A stretch of 15,173 nucleotides of DNA, from positions 1 through 15,173 of the forward strand of contig JACUTX010000047.1 of the NCBI GenBank assembly GCA_014859615.1. The letters run 5' to 3'. The notes beneath the pieces are model-generated. The model did not search any database and was not told the origin of the DNA. It was given only the letters and a program-made list of their open reading frames with translations. Source of the stretch: Desulfuromonadales bacterium (GTDB lineage Bacteria > Desulfobacterota > Desulfuromonadia > Desulfuromonadales > UBA2294). Each line of letters starts with the position of its first letter. Within the stretch, counting starts at the first letter, position 1. Shown in pieces: positions 1 to 7,603 of the stretch. The position numbers and the translations under genes were made by a program.

Positions 1-3000
1 AAATAAACGACTCGCTCTTCTGCTGCCGGTAGCGCCGAAAACAACCCTTTATCAGCAACAAGATGCAAGGTCGCATGCTGATAAGATTGGCGGGTGAAAT
101 TTGCCAGAATTTTCGTTATCTCGCTGCGCGTCATGGCGCGTGCAAGCACTGCAATCTTCGGCAATAATGATTCAATTTTCTGCCCGCTAAGTTTCGATGC
201 AACATAAGCAAGGCGCTGCCCATAGGTGTGCTCTTGCATGACCTTTCGCAGGGCAGCCAAGCGGAACTTTCGGGCATTTAGATCATCTGCGGTTAACGCT
301 TTTAACCGCCGGACCTGCTCACTACCGTTATCTGTGGTGACAACCAGATCCCCAAATAGAAGCCGGACGCCACGGGAGAAGTTACTGACCGTAATCGTGT
401 TAGACGCAAGGAGTTCATAAACCCGCCGGGCAAACATAGATTGTGATTGTTTTATAGAATTCAGGTTGATCGCGTACCGATACCCCTTGTACGCCCGGTC
501 GATTTCCGTATACAGAAGCGTCCCGACAATACAAGGCTGATAGTACTGCGGAAACGTATAGTTTGGGTCTTTCTTCCCAAAGTTGCGATCAAATATCTCC
601 AGCGGCTTAAAGGCAGGGAGTTCATCGACGAAGCTCTCTAGGTCTTTGATCCGTTCCGGATAGCGTGCGTAGTAGGCTCCCGCAAAACAGAAGGCATCCT
701 TGCGCGCATATTTTTCGATCGGGTTGTGGCTCTTCGGCTGACAGGCAAAAGGCAACAGGAAGACGCGCTCATGCTTCAGCGCCGCCTTGTAGCGATGGAT
801 ACAATCGATGTCCGTGGTAAAAACGTAATCAAAAAGTCTGGCGGTGTTCAAAAATGTTTCAAAATGCACCGGATCTTCCTTGTTCCAGAACAGTGTCGGA
901 ATCCTGCGCTGCTGGCACCATTCGACCACCCCCTGCAGCTCTTGACTTGTATGCCCGACCTTGTTTCCCCAGAGATCATCCTTTCCGCGCCAGGCCGATT
1001 CTATAAAAAGCAGCTCCGGCGCCGACGATTCAAGCTCAGCTTTCCAACCTGTCGGGGTCAGTTGCGTCAGCTTGCACTCTGGAGCATAGGAACTGAAGGT
1101 GAACTCATCCATAATGCATGCAACGCGCAAGTTAACAAGCCCAGTGGTCATATTCAGCTGCGGTATCGTGTGCTGAGATAGAAGAATTGAGACAGAGTCG
1201 GCCCTTATCGACGGACCGGCAGCCCGCACCGGAGCTTCACTTCCCCCCTCTGGCTTCCGTTTTAACACCGGCAGGTCCAGGGTGAACTTTTTCTGTCTGC
1301 GTCGCACGGACTCACGCCTCAACAGCCAGAGATCTTTCGGCAAGCGCATGAAGTTTCGGTGAGACTTCAGGCAATGTAGCAGGATGTACCCTAATCGAAA
1401 TGAGAGCGTATCACGCACCTTGCTGGCAGTTACTTCTGCTTCACGACGGAGGAGTTCAGTTTTTTCTTTATGACGTTGATTCTGAAGTTCCAACTTCTGC
1501 TTCAAGAGGGGTATTTGTTGTCCGGTTACCTGTCGATATTTTATATTTGCGTTATTCAGCGATTCTTTTAGTTCATTTTCTATGATGATTCGGTCGGATT
1601 TTGCCTCCTCAAGATCATGTTGAAGGGTCTCGATCTGGGCACTGCCAATTAAGTATTTCTGATTAACATCTTCAAGTCGACTGCACAATAATTTGAGTTC
1701 GTCCTGCCGATGAATCAACTCCTTTTCAAACTTTTGAATCAGATCGTTTTTGTCCCGATTATCTGCTGTCAAACGGGCAATCTCCCGCTGAAACCCCTTG
1801 CATTCGTCGGACAGACGACTCATTTGAGATTTTGTCTGCGCCTGGATCTCTTCAGTCAGTTTACGACTGGCTTCCTGCTGCGTCAGCTGTTCTTTGATGT
1901 CGGCTAACTGTTCAGTGCCCGAACGATATTTCTGCTCGGCGAGGTTAACCTCGCCGCGCACCGCTTCAAGTTCGACGTCTCGGCGGTGCAACTGCTTTTC
2001 TAACTTATGCGCAGCAGTACTTTTGGCCAGGCTGTCTGCTGTCAGACGGGCGATCTCCTGTTGAAAACCCGAGCGCTGTTCATCCAGCTGGCCCTGAATT
2101 TTTTTAAGTTCTGCAATGGTTTGTGCCTGAGTCTCTTCAGCCCGCTTGCGGACGGATTCCTGCTTTGACAGCTGTTCCTTCAGCGTGACGACCTGTTCGG
2201 CAACCGAACGATAGCTCAGTTCGGCGGCAACAATCTGAGCACGCACCACTTCTAATTCGGCCTCTCGGCGGAGCAACTGTTTTTCCACCTCGTGAGCAGC
2301 ATCACTTTTAGCCTGAACCTCTTCTCCGAGAAAAACGATCTGCTGCTTGAATTCGGTCCGTTCATTAGCCGCTTGACTTTGAACCAACTCAAGCTGAACC
2401 TGAGACTGCTGCAGGAGACCATCAACCTTCTTTTGACTCGCTTCTTGACGAGAGAGAGTCTCTTTCAACAAACTCACCTGCTCAGTGATCGATCGGTATT
2501 TATTGTTAGCTTCATCCAGTTTCGCACGAACAGCCTCTGTCTGGGACAACAAGGCCCGCTCGTTGACGTAGAAGGTCTTTTCCATTTTTTCCAGCAAAGA
2601 CCAGGGCCACTCAGTCAATCCTTTCTTCGCCTTTGAGTTGCGTTTGCGGCAGGAAAACCCGATCCACTTGCCGAAGACTTCAACCTCGTCAACCGAGAAC
2701 AGTTCCCAAACCAGACGCAACGGCTCAAGAGCATAAAAGGTCCATTTATGATCAATAAAATCATTAATACCAAAAGGAACTGTTACGATCAGCGTCCCGC
2801 CTGGAGACAGACGTTCTGCAGCACGGGAAACAAACGAAGCCGGATCGACCAGATGCTCCAGCACTTCAGAAACAATAGCCGTGTCAAACAATGCACCATC
2901 AAAAGGAAAGGAGATAAAATCCGCATGGATGAAATTGACTTTTGTCTGAACATTAGGTTTTTGATCAGCCAAAAAAGTTTTTGCTGCAGCGATAGCCTGA

Positions 3001-3263
3001 CTATCAGAGTCAATCCCCGTTACGGTATATCCCTCCCGCCCCAACAGGACGGGAACAATCCCCTGACTGCAACCAATATCAAGAACGCGGGGTCCTTTTG
3101 CCATACCACAAACCCAATGAACACGTTTTTGCGTATCACGCATGAATTGATCGCCCATTTTGCCGAAATAGGCGTCCAATATCCGGTCGTGAATTTCAGG
3201 TACCATCAGATCGGCATCGCTGGCTTCCGGGTTTATTTTACTGATAACACGCAATTCAGTCAT
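1..3263 (-). CDS. Methyltransferase / coiled-coil / CgeB-type glycosyltransferase fusion protein, 3' end cut by window edge
   Basis: The frame is open from ATG 3263 to the left edge (1087 codons, no stop), preceded by GAGGGA 6 nt before the ATG. Residues about 45-205 are a class I SAM methyltransferase: motif I VLDIGCSQG at 60-68, an acidic residue after strand 2 (GID, 83-85) and EVLEHLVDP at 133-141. Residues about 225-610 are almost pure Glu/Lys/Gln/Arg/Leu coiled coil with internal 95-residue repeats. A basic amphipathic stretch (SFRLG...MRLPKDLW, about 615-645) and a short Pro/Gly linker follow. From about 714 the protein resembles DUF3880/CgeB glycosyltransferases, with a Glyco_trans_1_2-like block (GYRYAINLN..., FARRVYELLASNT, about 926-985). 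From about 1040 a GT2-like start (ILANFTRQSYQH) is seen, so a second transferase domain probably lies outside the window. It is last in the capsule locus, 52 nt after wecC. Likely role: assembly, modification or termination of the exported glycan. Domain calls are by motif; the substrate is unknown. Confidence 0.85.
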   Translation of the reverse strand, partial: MTELRVISKINPEASDADLMVPEIHDRILDAYFGKMGDQFMRDTQKRVHWVCGMAKGPRVLDIGCSQGIVPVLLGREGYTVTGIDSDSQAIAAAKTFLADQKPNVQTKVNFIHADFISFPFDGALFDTAIVSEVLEHLVDPASFVSRAAERLSPGGTLIVTVPFGINDFIDHKWTFYALEPLRLVWELFSVDEVEVFGKWIGFSCRKRNSKAKKGLTEWPWSLLEKMEKTFYVNERALLSQTEAVRAKLDEANNKYRSITEQVSLLKETLSRQEASQKKVDGLLQQSQVQLELVQSQAANERTEFKQQIVFLGEEVQAKSDAAHEVEKQLLRREAELEVVRAQIVAAELSYRSVAEQVVTLKEQLSKQESVRKRAEETQAQTIAELKKIQGQLDEQRSGFQQEIARLTADSLAKSTAAHKLEKQLHRRDVELEAVRGEVNLAEQKYRSGTEQLADIKEQLTQQEASRKLTEEIQAQTKSQMSRLSDECKGFQREIARLTADNRDKNDLIQKFEKELIHRQDELKLLCSRLEDVNQKYLIGSAQIETLQHDLEEAKSDRIIIENELKESLNNANIKYRQVTGQQIPLLKQKLELQNQRHKEKTELLRREAEVTASKVRDTLSFRLGYILLHCLKSHRNFMRLPKDLWLLRRESVRRRQKKFTLDLPVLKRKPEGGSEAPVRAAGPSIRADSVSILLSQHTIPQLNMTTGLVNLRVACIMDEFTFSSYAPECKLTQLTPTGWKAELESSAPELLFIESAWRGKDDLWGNKVGHTSQELQGVVEWCQQRRIPTLFWNKEDPVHFETFLNTARLFDYVFTTDIDCIHRYKAALKHERVFLLPFACQPKSHNPIEKYARKDAFCFAGAYYARYPERIKDLESFVDELPAFKPLEIFDRNFGKKDPNYTFPQYYQPCIVGTLLYTEIDRAYKGYRYAINLNSIKQSQSMFARRVYELLASNTITVSNFSRGVRLLFGDLVVTTDNGSEQVRRLKALTADDLNARKFRLAALRKVMQEHTYGQRLAYVASKLSGQKIESLLPKIAVLARAMTRSEITKILANFTRQSYQHATLHLVADKGLFSALPAAEERVVY
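1656..2498 (-). repeat. Tandem 95-residue coiled-coil repeats inside the fusion protein (3 units plus degenerate flanks)
   Basis: Unit 1 spans 2498-2214 (residues 256-350), unit 2 spans 2213-1929 (351-445) and unit 3 spans 1928-1656 (446-536). Each opens with YRSxxEQ. Units 1 and 2 are exactly 95 residues; unit 3 is 91, lacking 4 residues just before the shared GFQxEIARLTAD block. Units 2 and 3 are also clearly similar in DNA, for example around 2035-2070 and 1762-1797. Shorter, more diverged units starting with Tyr follow at residues 537 and 576. A length of 91 is 13 heptads; 95 equals 12 heptads plus one 11-residue turn, so the extra 4 residues act as a coiled-coil stutter. Confidence 0.85.
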
Positions 3264-3315
3264 AAATGTTCCCTCAAAACTGTTTTTCTCAGACTCAAAA
3301 ATCATTCCACTGCCG

Positions 3316-4551
3316 TTAACGCCAAATCCCTCTGGTATCGATCACGACCTTCTCCTTTAATGCCTCTCGATCAATAGTTTTGAAGTCATCATGGTCAACC
3401 AGAACAAGGAGGATGTCGGCTTCTTGCAGGATACGGGGCAAATCATAGAGAGGGAATTCTTTAAAACCATCGTTGACATTGGGTTCACATGCCATCACCT
3501 CGCCGATGCCACTGGCGATGAGTTTACGGGTAATATCAAGGGCGGGCGATTCGCGCAAATCATCGATGTTTGCCTTGAAGGCCAAACCGAGGCAGCCGAT
3601 AACCGGATTCTTGAAACGCGCTGCCTTGGCCTTGACCTTGTTGATGACCCATTCCGGCTTGTTGCCATTAACCTCGCGCGCGATCCGGATCAAACGTGAT
3701 TCTTCTGGTGCGGCGTCAACAATAAACCAGGGGTCAACGGCGATGCAGTGGCCGCCGACACCGGGACCAGGCTGCAGGATATTAACGCGGGGATGCCGGT
3801 TGGCAAGCTCGATCAACTCCCATACATCGACCCCCAAGCGATCACAAATCAGGGAAAGCTCGTTGGCAAAGGCAATATTTACATCACGAAAAGCATTCTC
3901 GGTCAGTTTGGCCAATTCTGCGGTACGAGCATCGGTCACGAAAACGTCGCCGCTGACAAACGTGCGGTAAAACTCAGCCGTCTTTTCCCGACTGTCCTGA
4001 TTTATTCCGCCAATAATGCGGTCATTGGTGATCAATTCCCTGAGGATCTGCCCCGGCAAAACCCTTTCTGGACAGTGAGCAATATACACAGAGCGGCTGT
4101 TTGAGCCTTTAGAAGGTGCAGGGAAGAGATCAGGACGTTCTTCCTCCAGAATATCGCGAACCCGCTCGGTTGTCCCCACCGGAGAGGTAGATTCAAGGAT
4201 GAACAAATTGCCAGAGACAAGATACGGGGCGATAGTGCGGGTCGCCGCTTCAATATAAGAGATATCGGGAATATGATCATCTTTAAAAGGGGTGGGGACG
4301 GCAAGAATAAAGATATCCGCCCCTTCAGGAACCAAAGCCGCCTTCAGATTCCCACTATGTACCGCCGATCTGACCAGAATATCGAGATCGGGCTCGACTA
4401 TGTGAATTTCGCCTCGATTGATCGTTTCCACGGTCAAGGGGTTGATGTCCACCCCAAGGACATGATTCCCTTTTGTGGCCAGAAGCGATGCGGTCGGCAA
4501 ACCGATATAGCCAAGTCCCATAACAATAATTTTTTTAGGTTCTATTTTCAT
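3316..4551 (-). CDS. wecC: UDP-N-acetyl-D-mannosamine dehydrogenase
   Basis: This 411-residue protein is a member of the UDP-glucose/GDP-mannose dehydrogenase family, and WecC fits best. It would oxidise UDP-ManNAc to UDP-ManNAcA with two NAD+ in the cytoplasm. The N-terminal Rossmann motif is MGLGYIGLPTASLLA (residues 11-25), with acidic Asp35 at the end of strand 2. The middle domain carries ESTSPVGTTE (120-129) and AKLTENAFRDVNIAFANE (214-231). The catalytic cysteine sits in PGVGGHC (Cys269). The C-terminal UDP-binding domain follows (LAFKANIDDLRESPA). Length matches the family (about 420). ATG 4551 is preceded by AAGG with 8-nt spacing. It lies 277 nt after wecB, so it may have its own promoter, and 52 nt before the fusion gene. 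A close relative acting on UDP-GlcNAc or UDP-GalNAc cannot be excluded, but adjacency to wecB favours ManNAcA. Confidence 0.92.
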   Translation of the reverse strand: MKIEPKKIIVMGLGYIGLPTASLLATKGNHVLGVDINPLTVETINRGEIHIVEPDLDILVRSAVHSGNLKAALVPEGADIFILAVPTPFKDDHIPDISYIEAATRTIAPYLVSGNLFILESTSPVGTTERVRDILEEERPDLFPAPSKGSNSRSVYIAHCPERVLPGQILRELITNDRIIGGINQDSREKTAEFYRTFVSGDVFVTDARTAELAKLTENAFRDVNIAFANELSLICDRLGVDVWELIELANRHPRVNILQPGPGVGGHCIAVDPWFIVDAAPEESRLIRIAREVNGNKPEWVINKVKAKAARFKNPVIGCLGLAFKANIDDLRESPALDITRKLIASGIGEVMACEPNVNDGFKEFPLYDLPRILQEADILLVLVDHDDFKTIDREALKEKVVIDTRGIWR

Positions 4552-4590
4552 CCAAAAAACCTTAATAAACGTGAATAGAATCTAAAAGTG

Positions 4591-4609
4591 TGAGCCTTTT
4601 GCAAAAGTC
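4591..4609. repeat. 19-bp dispersed element, copy 1 (contains perfect palindrome CTTTTGCAAAAG)
   Basis: TGAGCCTTTTGCAAAAGTC at this site matches TGAGCCTCTTGAAAAAGTC at 10430-10448 in 17 of 19 positions, on the same strand. Here the inner 12 bp (4596-4607) are a perfect palindrome. Both copies are intergenic and both lie upstream (in the minus direction) of capsule genes. The function is unknown; a protein-binding site or a small interspersed repeat are both possible. Confidence 0.5.
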
Positions 4610-4631
4610 CCATTACGTCATTACCGAAGTG

Positions 4632-4637
4632 ATTATA
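4632..4637 (-). promoter_or_regulatory. Candidate -10 element for wecC and the downstream fusion gene
   Basis: The minus strand reads TATAAT here, inside the perfect palindrome GATTATAATC (4631-4640). Start would be near 4625, giving a leader of about 75 nt before ATG 4551. No convincing -35 hexamer lies 16-18 nt upstream (only CAATTA-like sequence), so the promoter is weak or activator-dependent, if real. Confidence 0.3.
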
Positions 4638-4694
4638 ATCGGGAATACAGGTTTTTAATTGATTGAAAATGCTAGAACCCCGATGAAGGCATTT

Positions 4695-4713
4695 GGTGAT
4701 GATAATCATTTTT
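4695..4713. promoter_or_regulatory. Fur-box-like operator
   Basis: GGTGATGATAATCATTTTT matches the classical 19-bp Fur consensus in 15 of 19 positions. The central 11 bp ATGATAATCAT (4699-4709) are identical to the consensus core and form a perfect palindrome. It lies about 150 nt upstream of the wecC start and about 60 nt upstream of the TATAAT at 4632-4637. AT-rich sequence raises the chance of a coincidental match. Confidence 0.35.
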
Positions 4714-4828
4714 TAGAATTCTCGGGTGCGCGATATTAAATAAAAGATTATCTGTAATAATAAAAATACCGAGATAATCAACCTGTGTTTTCAAGCAACA
4801 AAGAGGCCTAACCTGTTGGTCTGACAGC

Positions 4829-5956
4829 TCAGATAGCGGACAAAAACTTTACAATCCGTGCAGCTGCCTCCCCGTCACCGTATGGATTATGCGCCTGAGA
4901 CATGGATAAATAAACATTCTCATCCGTCAGCAAAGTGGAAGCTTCAGCGACAATCCTTCTGGCATCCGTGCCGACCAATTTCACGGTTCCGGAAGTAACA
5001 GCTTCAGGGCGCTCGGTTGTATCACGCATAACCAGAACGGGTTTCCCCAGCGAAGGAGCTTCTTCCTGTATCCCACCGGAATCGGTAATAATAAAGTGAG
5101 AACGATTCATCAGGTAGACAAATGGAAGGTACTCCTGCGGATCAATCAAACGCACATTCCTGGTCTTGCCCAAGATACGGTGGACCGGCTCCTGCACTTG
5201 AGGATTGAGATGAACAGGATAAAGAATCTCTACATCGTCGAACGTTTCAGCAACGGTCTTGAGCGCCAGGCAGATCTGTTCAAACCCTGTACCAAAATTT
5301 TCACGCCGATGCCCAGTGACCAGAATCAGACGTTTATCAGAATCGAGAAAGGAAAAACGCTCAGCCATCTGCCGATGCAGGACGGTATCATTTTTCAGCG
5401 ATTTGACCACGTCGATTAAAGCATCGATCACCGTGTTGCCGGTGACCAGGATAGAGCGATCAACCACGCCTTCGGCCAGAAGGTTTTGCCGGGATTGCTC
5501 AGTGGGGGGGAAATGGTACCGAGCCAGAGTCCCGGTCAGTCGGCGGTTCATCTCCTCTGGCCAAGGTGAATAGATATTGCCTGTTCGCAAACCCGCTTCC
5601 ACATGCCCCACCGCGATCTGTTGATAATAGGCCGCCAGCCCTGTAGCCATTGAGGTCGTGGTGTCGCCTTGCACGAGTACAACATCGGGTTTAAACTCTT
5701 CGAGGACCGTCGCAACTCCCTGCAGAACACTGCACGTAATTGATGTAAGGCTTTGCCCCGGCTTCATGATATCAAGATCATAATCAGGTCGAATCTCAAA
5801 TAGTTCGAGCATCTGATCGAGCATCTGCCGGTGCTGGCCCGTAACACAAACTTTGCTCTCAAACAGATCCGGTCGCTTTGCCAACGCCTTAATGACCGGC
5901 GCCATCTTGACAGCTTCTGGACGGGTACCAAAAACAGATAATATTTTTTGTTTCAA
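4829..5956 (-). CDS. wecB: UDP-N-acetylglucosamine 2-epimerase (non-hydrolysing)
   Basis: This 375-residue cytoplasmic enzyme interconverts UDP-GlcNAc and UDP-ManNAc, supplying the substrate of the neighbouring WecC. The family N-terminus VFGTRPEAVKMAPV is intact. Residues matching the E. coli WecB catalytic set are present: Lys17, Asp98 (VQGDTTTS), Glu120 (HVEAGLRTG), Glu134 (PWPEEMNRR) and His216 (GHRRENFG). The UDP-binding block TDSGGIQEEAP is also present. Length equals the family norm. The start is TTG (5956-5954): the conserved N-terminus begins right after it, AGGGG lies 5 nt upstream, and the next in-frame Met (residue 18) is inside the conserved motif. It is 44 nt downstream of the kpsD-like gene and probably in the same transcript. 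Confidence 0.93.
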   Translation of the reverse strand: MKQKILSVFGTRPEAVKMAPVIKALAKRPDLFESKVCVTGQHRQMLDQMLELFEIRPDYDLDIMKPGQSLTSITCSVLQGVATVLEEFKPDVVLVQGDTTTSMATGLAAYYQQIAVGHVEAGLRTGNIYSPWPEEMNRRLTGTLARYHFPPTEQSRQNLLAEGVVDRSILVTGNTVIDALIDVVKSLKNDTVLHRQMAERFSFLDSDKRLILVTGHRRENFGTGFEQICLALKTVAETFDDVEILYPVHLNPQVQEPVHRILGKTRNVRLIDPQEYLPFVYLMNRSHFIITDSGGIQEEAPSLGKPVLVMRDTTERPEAVTSGTVKLVGTDARRIVAEASTLLTDENVYLSMSQAHNPYGDGEAAARIVKFLSAI

Positions 5957-5961
5957 AAAAA

Positions 5962-5966
5962 CCCCT
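5962..5966 (-). promoter_or_regulatory. Ribosome binding site AGGGG deciding the TTG start of wecB
   Basis: The minus strand shows AGGGG, five T residues, then TTG. This is the only good Shine-Dalgarno match near the start of the conserved WecB N-terminus, and no ATG or GTG is suitably placed. Confidence 0.7.
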
Positions 5967-6000
5967 AAAACAAAAATCGGCAGAATAAAAGTTCCACAGA

Positions 6001-7602
6001 TCAGAGATCCAACACCACCTTGGCCGCAACGGCGATCTGGTACAAAATCTGAGAAATATCTTTGAGCACCTGCATATTTTTAGTATCAAACTTCGGCAGT
6101 ATCAATAATTGATCACCGGCAGAAAGATCAGAATCTCTGGCCTGTAAAACTTCACCATTTGGTTTGACCACCAGAAGTTTGCGCTTATTGGCTCGATCGG
6201 TATAGCCGCCGGCACCGGAAATATAATCGTCGAGATCTCTGTCCGGACGATAGACCACCGCCTGGGGCATCATAACTTCCCCGGCGACGAGAATGACGTC
6301 GCTCTTCGCGGGGATCACAATCACATCGCCATCTTCCAGATAGATATCAGTGAGCTCCCCCTTGTACCCGACGACAACGGTGCCATCAGGTTGAATGGTG
6401 CGTGCTTTTTCCACAAATTTAGAAATCAACTCCGCTTCGCGCACGCGGATATCAGCCGCATCAACACTCTGCGAGGTCGCGGTCAGAGAACTCTGCTCCA
6501 GCCTGCTAAGGGCGTCATTCAATGCTGCTTTCTGCTTTTCAGCCACGCTCTTCCGACGAATATGAATACCATTGAGATTAGCCAGTTCCGGCTCAACAGG
6601 TATGTTTTTGAGTAATTCCAGAAATCGGGTACTTTTGTGCACCGGATAGTGAGACGCACCAACAATGGCACCCTTTGCAGCAACCATAATGGTATCGCCA
6701 GGGATATCAGCCAGAAACTGCACCTTGTCACCATCTTCAAGCTTCAAATTTATAAACTCCGACAGTGGGAGATAAGAATTAAAAGGTGCGCCCTCCCGAG
6801 TACCGATAATACTCGCATGCGAAACCCGGTTCAGAACCGAGGCGAGAGCTGTCAATTGCTGACCACTGATCGCGGCATCAACCGGGAACTCGAAACGAGA
6901 CGGATGTCGCACCTCCCCTTGTGCCAAAACACCGGCGCCACGTTCGCCAACAAGAATTATATCCCCATCTTCTAAACGGGGCCGGGGAAGAAACCCTTCC
7001 AAAATAAACGGGTAAAGATCGACCCGTTCCAGAACTTCTCCATTACGGATAATCTTGATATTACGATAACTGCCACGTTCAGCATCAACTCCGCCAGCCA
7101 AGTCAAGATAGAACAGAACCGAATCGGTAGCGCCGCCGGCATACCGCCCCGGTTTTGCGACATAACCGGTGACAAATACCGCCACAGGCTGGGTATTAAG
7201 GAGATTGGTATAGACCTCCACATTCTTTTTGTAAACCGTCTGCACCTTATCCCGCACTAATTGTCCCAGATCAGCATGCTTCCTGCCAGCTACCGCCACA
7301 GGGCCAACCTCAGGGAGGAAAAGGTTGCCACGCGCATCGACTTCGAGCACGCTATCAAAATTACGCGCCCCCCAGAGTTGCACGGTGATGCGATCTCCGG
7401 GCATGATGCGGTAATCGGCATTCAGTTCGTCAAAGGTCCCTTTGGCAAAATTGCCTTGAAACAGATCAGCCCCAAAAGGGGACGGAAGCGCAACCCATCC
7501 GGATCGTTGCGTTCTTTCCACCGTCTGTTCACCTGGCGTGGCAAAGAGGATCGAAATCGGGCAACTGATAAAAACAAGAAAGGTTAGAAGGATAAGGCGC
7601 AT
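6001..7602 (-). CDS. kpsD: Polysaccharide export outer-membrane protein, KpsD/Wza-like (Poly_export and SLBB domains)
   Basis: This 533-residue periplasmic/outer-membrane component would carry the glycan from the KpsMT-KpsE complex to the surface. An N-terminal signal peptide (MRLILLTFLVFISCPISILFA) is followed by a Poly_export domain around residues 59-145 (YRIMPGDRITVQLWG). A first SLBB domain lies at about 140-220 (VFVTGYVAKPGRY...LEDGDIILV), then further SLBB-like segments, the last near 445-510 (VAGEVMMPQAVVYRPDRDLDDYISGAGGY). The C-terminal helix LKDISQILYQIAVAAKV is typical of the KpsD-like group. ATG 7602 was chosen over upstream in-frame TTG 7635 and ATG 7617. It begins the signal peptide, sits 1 nt after the kpsE-like TAA and has GGGG 7 nt upstream. 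FIS-Cys in the signal peptide could be an atypical lipobox; KpsD itself is not a lipoprotein while Wza is. The kpsD symbol is by analogy. Confidence 0.88.
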   Translation of the reverse strand: MRLILLTFLVFISCPISILFATPGEQTVERTQRSGWVALPSPFGADLFQGNFAKGTFDELNADYRIMPGDRITVQLWGARNFDSVLEVDARGNLFLPEVGPVAVAGRKHADLGQLVRDKVQTVYKKNVEVYTNLLNTQPVAVFVTGYVAKPGRYAGGATDSVLFYLDLAGGVDAERGSYRNIKIIRNGEVLERVDLYPFILEGFLPRPRLEDGDIILVGERGAGVLAQGEVRHPSRFEFPVDAAISGQQLTALASVLNRVSHASIIGTREGAPFNSYLPLSEFINLKLEDGDKVQFLADIPGDTIMVAAKGAIVGASHYPVHKSTRFLELLKNIPVEPELANLNGIHIRRKSVAEKQKAALNDALSRLEQSSLTATSQSVDAADIRVREAELISKFVEKARTIQPDGTVVVGYKGELTDIYLEDGDVIVIPAKSDVILVAGEVMMPQAVVYRPDRDLDDYISGAGGYTDRANKRKLLVVKPNGEVLQARDSDLSAGDQLLILPKFDTKNMQVLKDISQILYQIAVAAKVVLDL

Positions 7603-7603
7603 A

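Larger units (their letters stand above)
4552..4828 (-). other. AT-rich 277-nt gap between wecB and wecC with regulatory-like sequence
   Basis: No ORF is supportable here. The stretch is markedly more AT-rich than the flanking genes. It holds a Fur-box-like sequence (4695-4713), a perfect TATAAT on the minus strand (4632-4637) and one copy of a 19-bp element with a perfect 12-bp palindrome (4591-4609). Such a gap in an otherwise compact operon suggests separate control, an internal mRNA end, or a gene lost here. No clear intrinsic terminator (GC stem plus T tract) is visible after wecB. Confidence 0.7.

Noticed and set aside
20..40. GGTAGC resembling the core of an RfaH ops/JUMPstart element
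   Set aside because: It is inside a coding region, on the wrong strand, and far downstream of the operon start.
726..1181. 151-codon plus-strand open frame, and the 209-codon frame at 2748-3377
   Set aside because: Both lie antisense to well-supported domains of the fusion protein, have no family resemblance and no ribosome binding site.
1..3263. Apparent gene desert or decayed region, because no complete minus-strand gene closes here
   Set aside because: Translating from ATG 3263 shows one uninterrupted frame to the left edge; the start codon and the last codon (5-3) are in the same frame, so there is no net frameshift or stop.
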